Origin: Eublepharis macularius
Lineage: Eukaryota; Chordata; Lepidosauria; Squamata; Eublepharidae
Length of the DNA: 64,000 nucleotides
Direction: 5' to 3'
Assembly (NCBI RefSeq): GCF_028583425.1
Contig: NC_072791.1
Coordinates: 43,221,368-43,285,367, forward strand
The number at the start of each line of letters is the position of its first letter. The first letter of the stretch is position 1. The notes beneath the pieces were generated by a model, which saw only the letters and a program-made list of their open reading frames with translations, searched no databases and was not told where the DNA came from. Positions 48,701 through 57,400 of the stretch are shown here, piece after piece. A program made the translations under genes and the position numbers.

Positions 48701-50889
48701 AAATGTGTTCCATGAGCTTGAAGATGCTATAGTAGCTGTAGGTTGGGGGGGGGGGGCACCACCTATTGTACTGCAAATGGCTTTTGAAGTTGAAGGTAGT
48801 TCTAAAAGCAGTTTATCTAAATAGAGCTGGAGGGCTGACTTTTGGAAAAAGTCACCTTCCACTGGGCTAGAGTAAACATGGCCCAAATGCCAAGAACTTT
48901 CCAGAAGCAAGGACAGATGAGCATCTCTATTACATACAGCTCTTGTGTACCGGCCTAGGATCCAATCCTGTTTTCAGGTATAAATTGTGCCATCAGTTTT
49001 AATTCCATGAAATATGCTTCACTGATTTCACAAGATTACTAAAATCAAATGAATTGCCAGACTATGGAATATTGTGTGAATTGATAAATTTCTCCAGCAT
49101 TTCCAAAGTTCTTGAAAATGGAGGTACTGACATCTAATTTATAGCATCTAGGTTTTTACTCTTGACAGTCAGCTGTATATGCTAGGTCAACTTTGGTGCC
49201 TACCCCATTGCTAAGATGTCATAGGGTGTAAAAGTCTCAGTATTTTCTACTTAGTAATTTCAGTCATTCGGTCTTACGCTGGTTCTTCAGACAAATGTTT
49301 GCAGACTAAACCAATTTGCAGTTAAAAATCTTATGCTGTTTTCCTAAAATACATCTGGCTGGAACATCAATGAACGTTCTTAACATCTTTATTCTGAATA
49401 GGTATGATCAGGTTAACAATACAAGCAAGTTTTTTGCCATAAGATTTTAATATTTGGTATTACTGTATTCAAATGTTAAAATCTTTAATTTAGATCAAAG
49501 TTGCAAAGGAATGAGAACCGAGATATTAGTGAAGTCATTGCCTTGGGTGTTCCCAATCCCCGGACATCCAATGAGGTCCAGTATGATCAGAGGCTCTTCA
49601 ACCAGAGTAAGGTAAGTAACTCCTACACTTATTTTGTTGAGCCACTATGTATGAAGCAGAAGATTGCAATAATCCTTGCTGTTGGGCATAAAAGTGAAGC
49701 CTTAAATTGATGTTGCAAGTTATGCAGTGTTTTGCCAAAACTTTGAAACACCCATATTTTATCTTGTAACTCTCCAAGCAATTCATTATTCAAACCTAAG
49801 TAACAGTGTGGTGGTTCTGACACTTGTTGCTTCAGTCCCTGCTCACAATTGCTAATAATTCTTAGATGGAAACAGAGAAGGGACCTGTAAAAACGTCTAC
49901 CAGTGTGAAGTTCAATCTGTCCATCAAAAATGTTTAGAAGAGAGAAATTGAGCTCTGACATTCTTTTTCTCCTCTCCTGGAACCTTTCAGCTACTGTTTA
50001 TTTGCTGAAAGGGATCTTGGTGTTAGATCTGGAAACTGGCAGGCACAAGAACCCTGGGGGAATCTAGCATTATGTCTTCCAGTGTGCATTAGTACTGTAC
50101 AGCCCTCATTAGAAGCAGGTTTGGGCAGGGAACTGGATGTCATTCCACTGTTTTTCTGCAAAAGTAAGCTGTCTTGGCCTTTGTTGGTCCTCATTAATTC
50201 TCTGTCCTAGACATGGAAACAGAGTAGCAAGTTGCTCTAATAGGGGAATTATTTTTTTGCAACACCTGACAGCATATTTGGGGGGGGGGGAGCATGACTG
50301 TGGTGATAGAAGTTTTTTGTACAACAAGGAACTGTTTGTCCAGTAAAGCAGCTACTATTCAGATTGTGGATACAAATCAATGTTACCTAACTGGATAATG
50401 TACATTTTCAGTGTAGTAATGGTGACTGCTTTGGTGTTCTTCCAGGGCATGGACAGTGGCTTCGCTGGAGGAGAAGATGAAATTTACAACGTCTATGATC
50501 AGCCTTGGAGAAGTGGTAAAGACATGGCTCAGAACATCTACAGACCCAGTAAAAATGTGGATAAGGACATGTATGGTGATGATTTGGAGGCACGAATAAA
50601 GTCTACTAACAGGTACAGATGCTCATGTGAATTTAGTTCCCCATCTATTAATGAATGCTAGATCTAATGTTTGTTTCTTGTCTACTACAGGTTTGTTCCT
50701 GATAAGGAATTTTCTGGCTCAGACCGCAGACAAAGAGGTAGAGAAGGACCAGTTCAGTTTGAGGAGGATCCTTTTGGTCTCGACAAATTCTTGGAGGAAG
50801 CCAAACAGCATGGGGGCTCAAAAAGGCCTTCTGACAGTAACCGTCCTAAAGAACATGAGCACGAAGGCAAGAAGAGAAGGAAAGAGTAA
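27462..50889 (+). CDS. SNW1: SNW1 (SKIP), spliceosome component and transcription cofactor, complete
   Basis: SNW1/SKIP acts in the nucleus in activated spliceosomes and as a coactivator for nuclear receptors and other factors. Fourteen coding exons with GT/AG junctions join to 1614 bases: 27462-27475, 30918-31071, 33485-33646, 40655-40750, 40832-40938, 41526-41630, 41727-41796, 43300-43365, 45680-45796, 47110-47251, 47611-47707, 49494-49611, 50446-50612 and 50691-50889. The product is 537 residues; human is 536 from memory. Visible blocks are EPPPYGYRKGW (about 41-51), the SNW-family core in exons 5-10 with the signature SNWKN at 252-256, a charged coiled-coil-like stretch rich in REMAQKARERR (about 298-345), and a lysine/arginine-rich C-terminus ending KKRRKE. 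One extra serine appears in ARIKSTNRF at the exon 13/14 junction compared with the human sequence I recall. There is no frameshift or missing motif, so the gene should be functional. It diverges from ADCK1 and converges with SLIRP. Confidence 0.97.
28090..28352 (+). repeat. BovB/RTE LINE 3' end
   Basis: In SNW1 intron 1. GGCAATAGGAAGAGAAGATCC, AAAAGGAGATGGCTTGAAGC, ATCTGAGCAAGCCTGTTAATG, TTTTGGAGGTG and AGTCGCCATAAGTCAGAAG follow the well-known BovB 3' terminal sequence, ending in a CACACACA tail. Confidence 0.85.
29205..29640 (-). repeat. L2/CR1-clade LINE 3' UTR, minus orientation
   Basis: The plus strand starts with the reversed 3' end (TTTATTTATTTACAAGATTT) and runs through ACATTAAAACATA-type repeats to AGGAGCAAGAGTTCCAAGAG. 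The right boundary with the L2 copy of opposite direction is approximate. Confidence 0.55.
29640..30720 (+). repeat. L2 LINE, 3' ORF remnant, interrupted by SINE
   Basis: The translated stretch from 29650 (FNPDKMVGRSN..., LGVLLGLPLDKQVVAVARVPF) is the end of an L2-type reverse transcriptase ORF. DDCNALYVG-like sequence (TTAGATGATTGCAATGCCCT) and GCTACAGTTGGTTCAGAATG follow. After the SINE at 30241-30491 it continues AACTCACTCCCCAGTGAGAT to the AT-rich 3' UTR. It is broken by stops and frameshifts. Confidence 0.8.
30241..30491 (-). repeat. tRNA-derived SINE, third family, inserted in L2
   Basis: On the plus strand it starts with AACAACAACATTC (the reversed GTT tail), then CCACTCAGAGTGGTTTACAA, CAAGGTCACTAAGCTGGCTT, GGGGAATCAAACCCAG and CTCTTAACCAGTACACCA (the reversed tRNA-like head). 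Confidence 0.83.
30918..31071 (+). CDS. SNW1: SNW1 coding exon 2
   Basis: This is a 154-base exon, acceptor TCTTTAG, donor GAG|GTAAAT. It encodes residues 5-56, including TQLSQDQLE and EPPPYGYRKGWIPR. Confidence 0.95.
31741..31824. repeat. Short palindromic repeat, third copy
   Basis: AGTGCAATCTTAAGCAGAGTT pairs loosely with ATATAACTGCTTGGGATTAC; TACACCCTTCTAA pairs with TTAGAAGGATAT. It lies in SNW1 intron 2. Confidence 0.65.
32733..33440 (-). repeat. LINE 3' end fragments, minus orientation
   Basis: Two separate reversed 3' ends lie in SNW1 intron 2: about 32733-32830 (TTATTTTAAGGTATTTATAG) and 33300-33440 (GTTTATTTATAGTCCATCTT, CACTGAGATCCAAGGTAGATT). The sequence between them is unassigned. 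Confidence 0.5.
33485..33646 (+). CDS. SNW1: SNW1 coding exon 3
   Basis: This 162-base exon encodes residues 57-110, including DFGDGGAFPEIHVAQYP and the basic cluster GRKKKMSNAL. It is in phase 0 at both ends. Confidence 0.95.
34172..34640 (-). repeat. CR1 LINE 3' end, minus orientation
   Basis: The left edge AGAATCATAGTGTCGTAAGG, GTTGGAAGGGATCTCTAGG and ATCATCTAGTCCAACCCCC is the classic reversed CR1 3' end. Further right, GGATGGCCATCTAGCCTCTG and GAGGAAGCCTGTTCCACTGA are the reversed 3' UTR and ORF end. A (C)13 run lies at about 34266. Confidence 0.87.
34800..35875 (-). repeat. L1 LINE, 5'-truncated ORF2 end
   Basis: The minus-strand frame 35868-35305 (187 codons) encodes the C-terminal part of an L1 ORF2 protein: TLRETWYKMFFRWY, a cysteine/histidine stretch CWKCEEADGSFYHMWWTC and AHAEM-like helices. 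The 3' UTR runs left to a T-rich end at about 34800. The open frame is long and only lightly damaged, so insertion is not very old. Confidence 0.85.
35880..36160 (-). repeat. LINE 3' UTR-like remnant
   Basis: AAGGGAGTTTCAAAGAGCAG, CAACTGAAAAAGCCCTGG and GTTTAGCTTCAGC resemble a 3' UTR segment I know to be common in squamate LINEs. Assignment is from memory, and the strand is uncertain. Confidence 0.4.
36342..36498. mobile_element. Hairpin-family element with 11-bp target duplication
   Basis: TATTTAAGAAT flanks both sides exactly (36331-36341, 36499-36509). Arm: GGGTAGCTATGTTGGTCTGT, AGAGCAAGATTTGGGTCCAG. Inverse: CTGGACCCAAATCTTGCTCT. The centre has CAGAGCTCCTTTCATCTGATG. Confidence 0.85.
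36510..38940. other. SNW1 intron 3, unassigned
   Basis: Ordinary intron sequence. A fragment at about 38730 (GGCCGAACTACACATTACAC) recalls the end of the Harbinger-like family but has no partner that I could find. No exon seen. Confidence 0.45.
38951..39573. mobile_element. GC-rich DNA element with terminal inverted repeats, 623 bp
   Basis: The ends GGCCGATTCCAGATGG (38951-38966) and its exact inverse CCATCTGGAATCGGCC (39558-39573) are flanked by CAT (38948-38950, 39574-39576). Sub-terminal inverse similarity continues, with AAACCGCAATTT-type motifs near both ends. The interior is GC- and CpG-rich and holds a cluster of GCGCAAA/TTTGCGC words at 39235-39345. The overlapping open frames on both strands follow from composition and look like no transposase. 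The superfamily is not determined. Confidence 0.82.
40655..40750 (+). CDS. SNW1: SNW1 coding exon 4
   Basis: This 96-base exon encodes residues 111-142 (VIYSKYTDLVPKEVMN...). It follows the largest intron of the gene (7.0 kb) and is separated from exon 5 by an intron of only 81 bases. Confidence 0.95.
40832..40938 (+). CDS. SNW1: SNW1 coding exon 5
   Basis: This 107-base exon encodes residues 143-178 (LTEKTR ... AAMPVRAADKLAPAQYI). The donor splits an arginine codon (CG|A). Confidence 0.95.
41526..41630 (+). CDS. SNW1: SNW1 coding exon 6
   Basis: This 105-base exon encodes YTPSQQGVAFNSGAKQRVI and VEMQKDPMEPPRF in the SNW core. The acceptor is TTTGTCAG and the donor AA|GTGAGT. Confidence 0.95.
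41727..41796 (+). CDS. SNW1: SNW1 coding exon 7
   Basis: This 70-base exon encodes INKKIPRGPPSPPAPVMHS and ends PSRK|GTAAGG. It carries the proline-rich stretch of the core. Confidence 0.94.
41897..42425 (-). mobile_element. LTR of a retrotransposon or endogenous retrovirus, minus orientation
   Basis: On the minus strand it begins TGTCAGGTGC at 42425 and ends CAACA at 41897, the standard TG...CA form. AATAAA is at 41970-41975 on the minus strand, and a GCAGCTTTTC segment precedes it. Just upstream (plus 42426 onward) is a purine-rich tract, AGAGATAGGGGAAG, as expected of a polypurine tract. This suggests a 3' LTR with some internal sequence attached. The flanking CTTG and CTTC would alternatively fit a solo LTR with a 4-bp duplication. 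Confidence 0.65.
42430..43290. other. SNW1 intron 7, possible internal retroelement remnant
   Basis: If 41897-42425 is a 3' LTR, the adjoining part (about 42430-42600) may be its internal end, because a short open minus-strand frame runs up to it. I recognise no gag, pol or env motif. The rest is unassigned. Confidence 0.3.
43300..43365 (+). CDS. SNW1: SNW1 coding exon 8 (SNWKN signature)
   Basis: This 66-base exon (22 codons) begins MTVKEQQEWKIPP and contains the family signature SNWKN. The acceptor is TTGTTCAG and the donor AAG|GTAATT. Confidence 0.95.
43770..43995. repeat. Imperfect inverted-repeat stretch
   Basis: TTGGCTGGATCCAGTGGCAC and TTCTGTGGCAGCCCAAA on the left are answered by TTTGGGCTGCCACAGGAAG and CCGTTGGATCCACC on the right, with TGCTCCTGAG and CCAGGAGCAGGA near the centre. 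It is probably an old palindromic MITE in intron 8. Confidence 0.5.
44665..44935 (-). repeat. L2/CR1-clade LINE 3' end, minus orientation
   Basis: GATATTTATAGTCCATCTTT, CACTGAGACTCAAGGTGGAC, ATTTAAATAAACAATGTAAT and GCATAAGCAATTGTAAG are the complement of the 3' end at 60560-60780. Confidence 0.72.
45680..45796 (+). CDS. SNW1: SNW1 coding exon 9
   Basis: This 117-base exon encodes GYTIPLDKRLAADGRGLQ and FAKLAEALYIADRK, the conserved segment after SNWKN. Confidence 0.95.
45797..47109. other. SNW1 intron 9, unassigned
   Basis: Ordinary intron sequence; no exon, no clear repeat seen. Confidence 0.45.
47110..47251 (+). CDS. SNW1: SNW1 coding exon 10
   Basis: This 142-base exon encodes the charged helix region AREAVEMRAQVERKM through RAGIKTHVEK. 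The donor is AAGG|GTAACA. Confidence 0.95.
47611..47707 (+). CDS. SNW1: SNW1 coding exon 11
   Basis: This 97-base exon encodes EDGEARERDEIRHDRR and NLSRAAPDK. The acceptor is CCATACAG and the donor AGAG|GTAAGA. Confidence 0.94.
47708..49493. other. SNW1 intron 11, unassigned
   Basis: AT-rich intron with a poly-G run at about 48745. No repeat family was recognised. Confidence 0.45.
49494..49611 (+). CDS. SNW1: SNW1 coding exon 12
   Basis: This 118-base exon encodes SKLQRNENRDISEVIALG and EVQYDQRLFNQSK. The donor is AAG|GTAAGT. Confidence 0.95.
50446..50612 (+). CDS. SNW1: SNW1 coding exon 13
   Basis: This 167-base exon encodes GMDSGFAGGEDEIYNVYDQP and the YRPSKNVDKDMYGDDLEAR region. It ends in AACAG|GTACAG, where one codon (Ser) is extra relative to the human protein I recall. 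Confidence 0.95.
50691..50889 (+). CDS. SNW1: SNW1 coding exon 14 with stop
   Basis: This exon has 199 coding bases to the TAA at 50887-50889. It encodes FVPDKEFSGSDRRQRG and a basic tail ending KKRRKE. The intron before it is only 78 bases. Confidence 0.96.
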
Positions 50890-51297
50890 GGGCTTGTTCT
50901 TCTGGATAATAAGACTGCATTCAAAATTAAAACATTTTAAAGCAGGCTATAGGGGAGTAGTCTTAACCCATTGACAGCCCTGTATTGTGGATCCAAATCA
51001 TCAGTTTTCTAATGACACTTTACACAAAAACAATGAAGAGGAAAAATTGGACCACTCCATTACACATTCTGGACTCTAGCTCTGCCATTCCCTGTTTTAC
51101 AGAGAATATATTCCCTAATATTGAGTTCTTGGATAAAACTGCTTATTCCATCAGATTATGCTCCCTATGTACATAGCTTACTCTAATGTACTTGTAAGGG
51201 GGGAAAGTGTTGTAATTTGCTGTTACTCTGCTGTGACTGTATAGTTCATTTTGACAAAACAAGCTGAAGTCATTGGAGAAGAATACATATCCATAAG

Positions 51298-51303
51298 TTT
51301 ATT
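51298..51303 (-). promoter_or_regulatory. SLIRP: SLIRP polyadenylation signal
   Basis: AATAAA on the minus strand (TTTATT on plus), 40 bases after the SLIRP stop. This gives an unusually short 3' UTR of about 50-70 bases that would end inside the SNW1 3' UTR. Confidence 0.7.
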
Positions 51304-51325
51304 TTAGGTTCTTTAATGACAGTGA

Positions 51326-51331
51326 AATAAA
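51326..51331 (+). promoter_or_regulatory. SNW1: SNW1 polyadenylation signal
   Basis: AATAAA on the plus strand, about 440 bases after the SNW1 stop. Cleavage 10-30 bases downstream would fall at about 51341-51361, on or beside the SLIRP stop codon (51343-51345). Confidence 0.75.
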
Positions 51332-51342
51332 GTCTCCTTCCT

Positions 51343-51417
51343 TCAACTGTTGTCAGCAGTTGTTCTGAGTGAATGTTGCTGTAGAAAACTTCTGCTTTGC
51401 TGCTGTTTAACTTCAAT
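51343..51417 (-). CDS. SLIRP: SLIRP coding exon 4 with stop
   Basis: This exon has 75 bases after acceptor TTTTTTCAG: 24 codons and TGA. It starts [11 protein letters not shown], matching VQV in human only loosely. It is chosen because phase, acceptor, short length and a following AATAAA all fit. Confidence 0.8.
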   Translation of the reverse strand: MEVKQQQSRSFLQQHSLRTTADNS

Positions 51418-54400
51418 CTGAAAAAATAAGACACACAAAATAGATAGTAGTAAGAAAAACAAGCTTAATCATTTTTAGATAGGTAGCTTTGTTGGTACAA
51501 CAGCAGGACTTGAGACCAGCGGCACTTTAGAAACCCAACAATATTTTCCAAGTGTAAACTTTCAAGAGTCGAAGCTCCCTACAGCTTGAACACCTTGTTT
51601 GTCTTTAGGGTGCCACTGAATTCTAATCAAGCTCAGATATTAAAATTCTAGTCTGTGCTCATAGCTACCAAAATGAAGATTTAGCAGTAATTTCTACAAG
51701 ACCAAAATTTTACACTTAAGCTCTCTTTATCTGCTGTAGTAGTTTAAGACACACAAAGCAGCCTACAGGAATTAGTATTACTCTGTGGTTTACCCACAAC
51801 TACATCCAGTATCTTGTATGGGTTTTTTAATACTTCCTTCAGTAAGGTGCGTATAGCAATTGTGATGTCCAGGAAGTGCAATTTGGCCAGTAAGATGTCA
51901 TTACAGCAGTATATATGTGGTCCGCCTCTCATACAATAAATGTTTAGTTAAAGGGAAGTGACATTGTTTGAAAACTACTTTGTTACCACATTTCTGAAAG
52001 CCGCCTTGTATTAAAGCTTATTTCAAGCCCTATAAAAATTACTTTTGCTGTTTGTTTTGCTGCAGTCTATTCATTGAGGCAGGTTAATGCAGGGATCCCC
52101 AACGTGGTGCCTGCCAAATGTTTTTAGAAAGTGGGTGAGGCTTTTGCTAACCATGGCTTCTGACTGGCTGTGCAGATTTTTAAAAAGATTGCTTTGGCAG
52201 AACCTGCTTCCATAGCACAAAGATCTTCACTTTGTGACTGAAGGCAAGTTATGGCAGCCATTTTGTTGCTGTGTCCACAAGATCAAAAAGGATGGGGAGC
52301 CCTGGGTTACTGTTTTAATGGTTTTACAAAAAACAAGTAAATGAGGTACAGATTTAACAGCCTTTGTGGCTCTTTCTGAGTTACTGTATATTTCAGGATG
52401 CAGATGGAAAACTGCATGAATGAAAACTTCACAGAAAAACCGGCTGAGATAAAAGGTTCTAGGTTTGCTCTCTGATAGGCAAGGAGGGATGATTGTCACA
52501 TATTGCTTCAAAATCATACAGCAGTCTATTAAATTTATACCGTCTTCCATTCAAAGGGGGCTGACAATCAACACTGATCTATGCAATTGAGAAACAAGAA
52601 GTTCAACCACTTGGGATTGTGAGGGAGAGGTAAATCAGACATGCCATTCCAGAGCATTGGAGAGACGGCTCTAGACCTTATGAAGGAGGTCGAGATCTGC
52701 CAAAAGAAGGCACAACTAATAACAGCTAGCCCGAAGGCCTCAGTGCATCTATACCAGAAAAAGCAGTCTTGCAAATCTTAGGGTCTTTAGAACATAGGCA
52801 ATCAAATACATTCTTTCCTCGGAAAGTTCAGGATTTCCAGCAAATCTTCCCAACGACAGATATATTAGGGCTGAGAAAGTGACTGTGGCAAGTTATCTGA
52901 TTGATGAGGGAGCTGAAAACCACATATTAGATCACCTATGTATTGATGTAGTTGGATCTTAAGCACCTGTAAGGTTACTCATAACAGTTCCTCCCTGCCT
53001 CCCTCTTCTGCCCGACCTCCGAATTGCTGATACTTCAGAGCTCACATTAATCAGAAAACCCACATAGTTTTAGCTGTTCAGCAGCACACAAAATCATTGT
53101 CCTGTCACAGCAGCGCTTCCACACAAGTGGCATTTATTTATGAATAGATTAAAGTAATACTGATAACGACAGTAGAAAGGGAATGTTCCAAAGTGCTCCT
53201 TCTCTGCACAGCCCTTCCTATTCTCCTTTTATCTGGCTTTGTAGAAGTGGTAGGGTGAAATTCTCCAGCCTATCCCTGGCACCATTTGTTAATATACAGC
53301 AGGGAAAGAAGCTGTCTTGCAATACTTCACCCTTGGCAACTAGCAATGCAACTAATTGATGAGATCAGGCATGGAGAGCCAAGGCTAAGTCGCAATCTTT
53401 GTTAACATAAACCAAAGGACTGAGGAGACCGTTTATGAAATAAGATTTCTGTTACACAACAAGCACATGAATCTCCTTACTCTATATTTTGAGAGAAAAT
53501 TTGTTTTAACATGTGCCTTAGATGCTACTTCAAAAGGAAAAGAGAAGTAATTGCAGTATCATAAACATCTTACCTTAACTCCTTCCAGGATATGAGTTTC
53601 TTTCTGTAAAGCATTATTCAGGCCTTCCTCTGTAGAAAATCCAACCCAGCACAACCCTTTGTGGAAACCTGTTTCTTTATCCTAATAAGACACAGAAGTA
53701 AATAAATTTTAGCTGAGTTCTATTTCCAGACAATAGGTAATCTATATGGTCAACTGCTCCTTTGATGTAATCAGAACAGTGCCATCTGCTGTCCTTAAAT
53801 CTGGCTAACAGGGTAACCATACAATCATGACTGAAGAAGTTAGACCTCAAACTATTAAGGGTCAGCAATTTAAGGCCTCTAAGAAGTGCTGCTTGACTCC
53901 CACCCTCAATTGCCAACCTCAAGGCAACATGTAAAGCAAAGACTGATTACACAGTGCAAGTCAATATGATCAACAGCTAGGACATTCAATGAATACAATA
54001 GAGTGTGGGTTGCAAAAATTTGGAAACAAGCATAAATCCAAACATTGCTAAACAATGCATAAGCAATTAAACATGACATCTTTAATGACACAGAAATGTG
54101 TGTCCACGGGCAGTACTCAGTAGAATAGTGTACAGTCTCTATCCCTTTACCAAGGCATCTCTCTGAGCCATTACTTACAGCATATTACCTGAATAAAAAA
54201 GCAATGCTGAATAATTCCTGAATAAAGCCTCCTAAAAGCTTCTATACAGCAGGGATTAAAGTGCTGGCTCTTCTAAAATGGTTCTTAAGAAAAACTAGAT
54301 GCATTTCATACCAAGGCTATAGAACTGAACAAGCAAAAGAAGGAATGTGAATGAAATAATTTTCCAGAAGAAGCGGCTTCATAACAGGAACAATTACTGA

Positions 54401-57400
54401 TCTTTTGATTGAACAGTGGAATGTGCTGATAGTTGCCCATTTTCCCAGCTCTCCCTTTCCCTCTCAAAAAGCCATTTCCAACCCCAGGATAGCTTTATAT
54501 ACTTGAAAAGATAAAAAGAGTGAGCATATCATATCAGATGGTACATGCATGCATTTTTTTTACTGCTATGCAAATAGCAACCCTCAAGTAAGTAACTGCC
54601 CCTGGATGCAGATAATGATATAGGAAAAAGCATGTGGAATAACAAGCCATATGAGGTGACAAAATACAGCGTGAAGAGAGAAAATCACTGATGAGTTCTG
54701 CCTTAGTATATGCAAATACAATTCTGAATGTGACAAAAATAATACTGCACTGCTTAACAATTTGACATAACTAAGATTTTTAGAGAGATATTTTTCTATT
54801 TCAAAAGTCTTTATGTTCAGTATGCAAGATTGTTGTATTTTTGATTTTTAAATTTATGGATGAACACAAAAATAATCTGCAATCATAATTTGTATAGGAA
54901 GCTAAAACTTAAAATTTGTAATCCAGAGTAATGTGGCATATATTACAGAACATTCAAAATATTAATGCCTTCAGCTGGGACTAAGGTGGAAAAACTAGTT
55001 TTACTGGGGCAATATATAACTGGGTTTTTTTCCCCATTGTTACAATATCAACTCCCATATGATAAATTTATACAATGATTGATTCATCTACTGATCAGCT
55101 ATTTGCCTAGTCTTAATACAGTACCACAACCAAAGTGGTCTGAGTTACAAAAACATGTATCTAGTTAGAATACAGTCATTTCATGAGGGTTTGGCGGGCA
55201 GGGAATACTTACAAATGGCAGTATGCATTTTCTCACAGTACCAAACTGGCCAAAATATTCTCTTACTTCATCTGCCAAAAACAAGAGGGAACGGAATCAA
55301 TTGATTAAAGACCTTGCACTTTGCATTTCTCTCTGAAATTTAAAAAATGTTTGTCCATACATAAATAAAAATGTTTCAGGTTAGTAGAATTCCACAAAAA
55401 AGGAAAACAGTCCTCTAGCCAAAGCAGCACATATGTATTTACAGCACATAAATAATTACTTGTTCCCATAAGTAATTATTAAATGGACTTTATATACTGA
55501 TTTTGTTTTTGTAATTATCTTGCTGTTAATCCTGAAACAAAAATTCATCATTAGGGTAAGAATAAACCCCACTGCTTTAAGAAACACACATATTCCACCA
55601 TATTTTTGCATTAGCTAAGTTCAATTGATTGTGAACCAGAAAAACTGGACTGATACCAGAGAGATTATCAAGGAAGAATGTGCAAAGATCCTTCCTGTAG
55701 CCAAAAGCAAGGAAAGTCTAGGATGGCTGATGAAACTCTTAAAACTGCTAAAGATAGACAAGAAGCAAAAGTAAAAGGTTACAGAAATAGAATCAGAATT
55801 CTAAATGCTGCTTTTCTAAATTCAGAATTCTAAATGCAACTTGTATGCAGAGACGAGATCTATTATAACAACCAGTGCAAAGAAACAGAACAACAAAAAA
55901 GGGAAAACCAGAGGTCTGTTCCAAAAAACCCAGGAAATCAAAGGGAAATTCAAACCATGGCTAGGGATGCTGAAAGATCAACATGGAAATACAGTATTCA
56001 ATCAGGACAAAATAAAGAAAAGATGGAAACAATATACTGAAGAACTATACAGAAGAAACAGGATGCCAGATTCCTTCAATGAAGAATTTTTTGACAACCT
56101 GAAATATTAGTGAAGTGAAGATTAGCTGCACTCAAAGAAATAGAAACAAATCACCAATAGAGCTCTTTCAAGCTACAGAAACTGAATCTATCAAAGTATT
56201 TACAAGAATAACAATGGCCCACAGATTGGAAATGCTCGATCTACATTCAATTCCAAAAAAGGAGATGCCAAATTGTGCAGCAACTATTAGATCATCACGT
56301 TAATTTCCCAAGCAAGCAAAGTGATGCTCAAAATTCTACAACAAGGATTCTTTCCATGTATGGAATAAGAAATGCCAGATGATAAAACTGGATTCCTAAA
56401 GAGAGATCACATTGCAAATTTACAATGGCTAATGAAACATACCAGGGAATTTTGGAAGAAAATCAGCCTGTGTTTTATAGATTACAGCAAAGCTTTTAAC
56501 TGTGTTGCTCATGAAAAGCTATGAATGATGTTAAAACGGTATGCCTCATCATCTGATTGTTTTGATGTACAACCTGTGCTCTGGACAAGAGACTACTGTT
56601 ACAACAGAATATGGAGAAATGGAATGCTTTCCAACTGGCAAAAGTGTCAGACAAGGATATATATTATCTCCCTATCTGTCTAACCTATATGCAGAACATC
56701 GCATAAGGAAAGCTAGATTAGGTTTAGAAGAAGCTGCAGTGAAAATTGGTAGAAGGAACATTAACATGTGAGGTATGCAAATGATACCACATTACTGGTA
56801 GAAAACAGTGAAAACTTGAAACAATTGGAAATCTAAAATAGTTATCTCTCCAGTTATTAATATAAGACTTCAGACTTACAAAATTATTCAAAGATGGTAT
56901 TTTACTCCACAGAAATTGGCTAAAATTTATTCAAATAGATCCCCTCTTTGCTGGAAGCGTTGTGGTGAACAAGGGTCTTATGCACATTGCTGGTGGAAAT
57001 GTAATTATGTTGCAGAATTTTGGCAATCGGTTTTTCACCAAATTTTTTTAATCACATCTTACTCAATTCCCTTTAAACCGGAATTAATTTTCTTGAATAT
57101 CTGGGGGAACTATCCAATACCACAAATAAGGAAAGATTTAATTTTAATATTGTTGTCAGCAGCTAAAAATGCGATTGCATCACGATGGAAATCACATTTT
57201 CCCCCAAACCTCACTACGTGGTATATGAAGGTATGGGATCATTTGATCATGGAGAAAATAACAGACAGGATGCAGTTACGAATGAACCCTGCCAAATCTT
57301 CAGATTTTTATGAGAAGTGGTTTCCTTTCCTGGATTTCCTCTCTAAGGAAAATCTACTCATTACAAAGCTACCGTATTATGAGATTGTTAGCCCGGAAAT

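Noticed and set aside
50408..50593. Minus-strand open frame over SNW1 exon 13
   Set aside because: It is the antisense shadow of a real coding exon.
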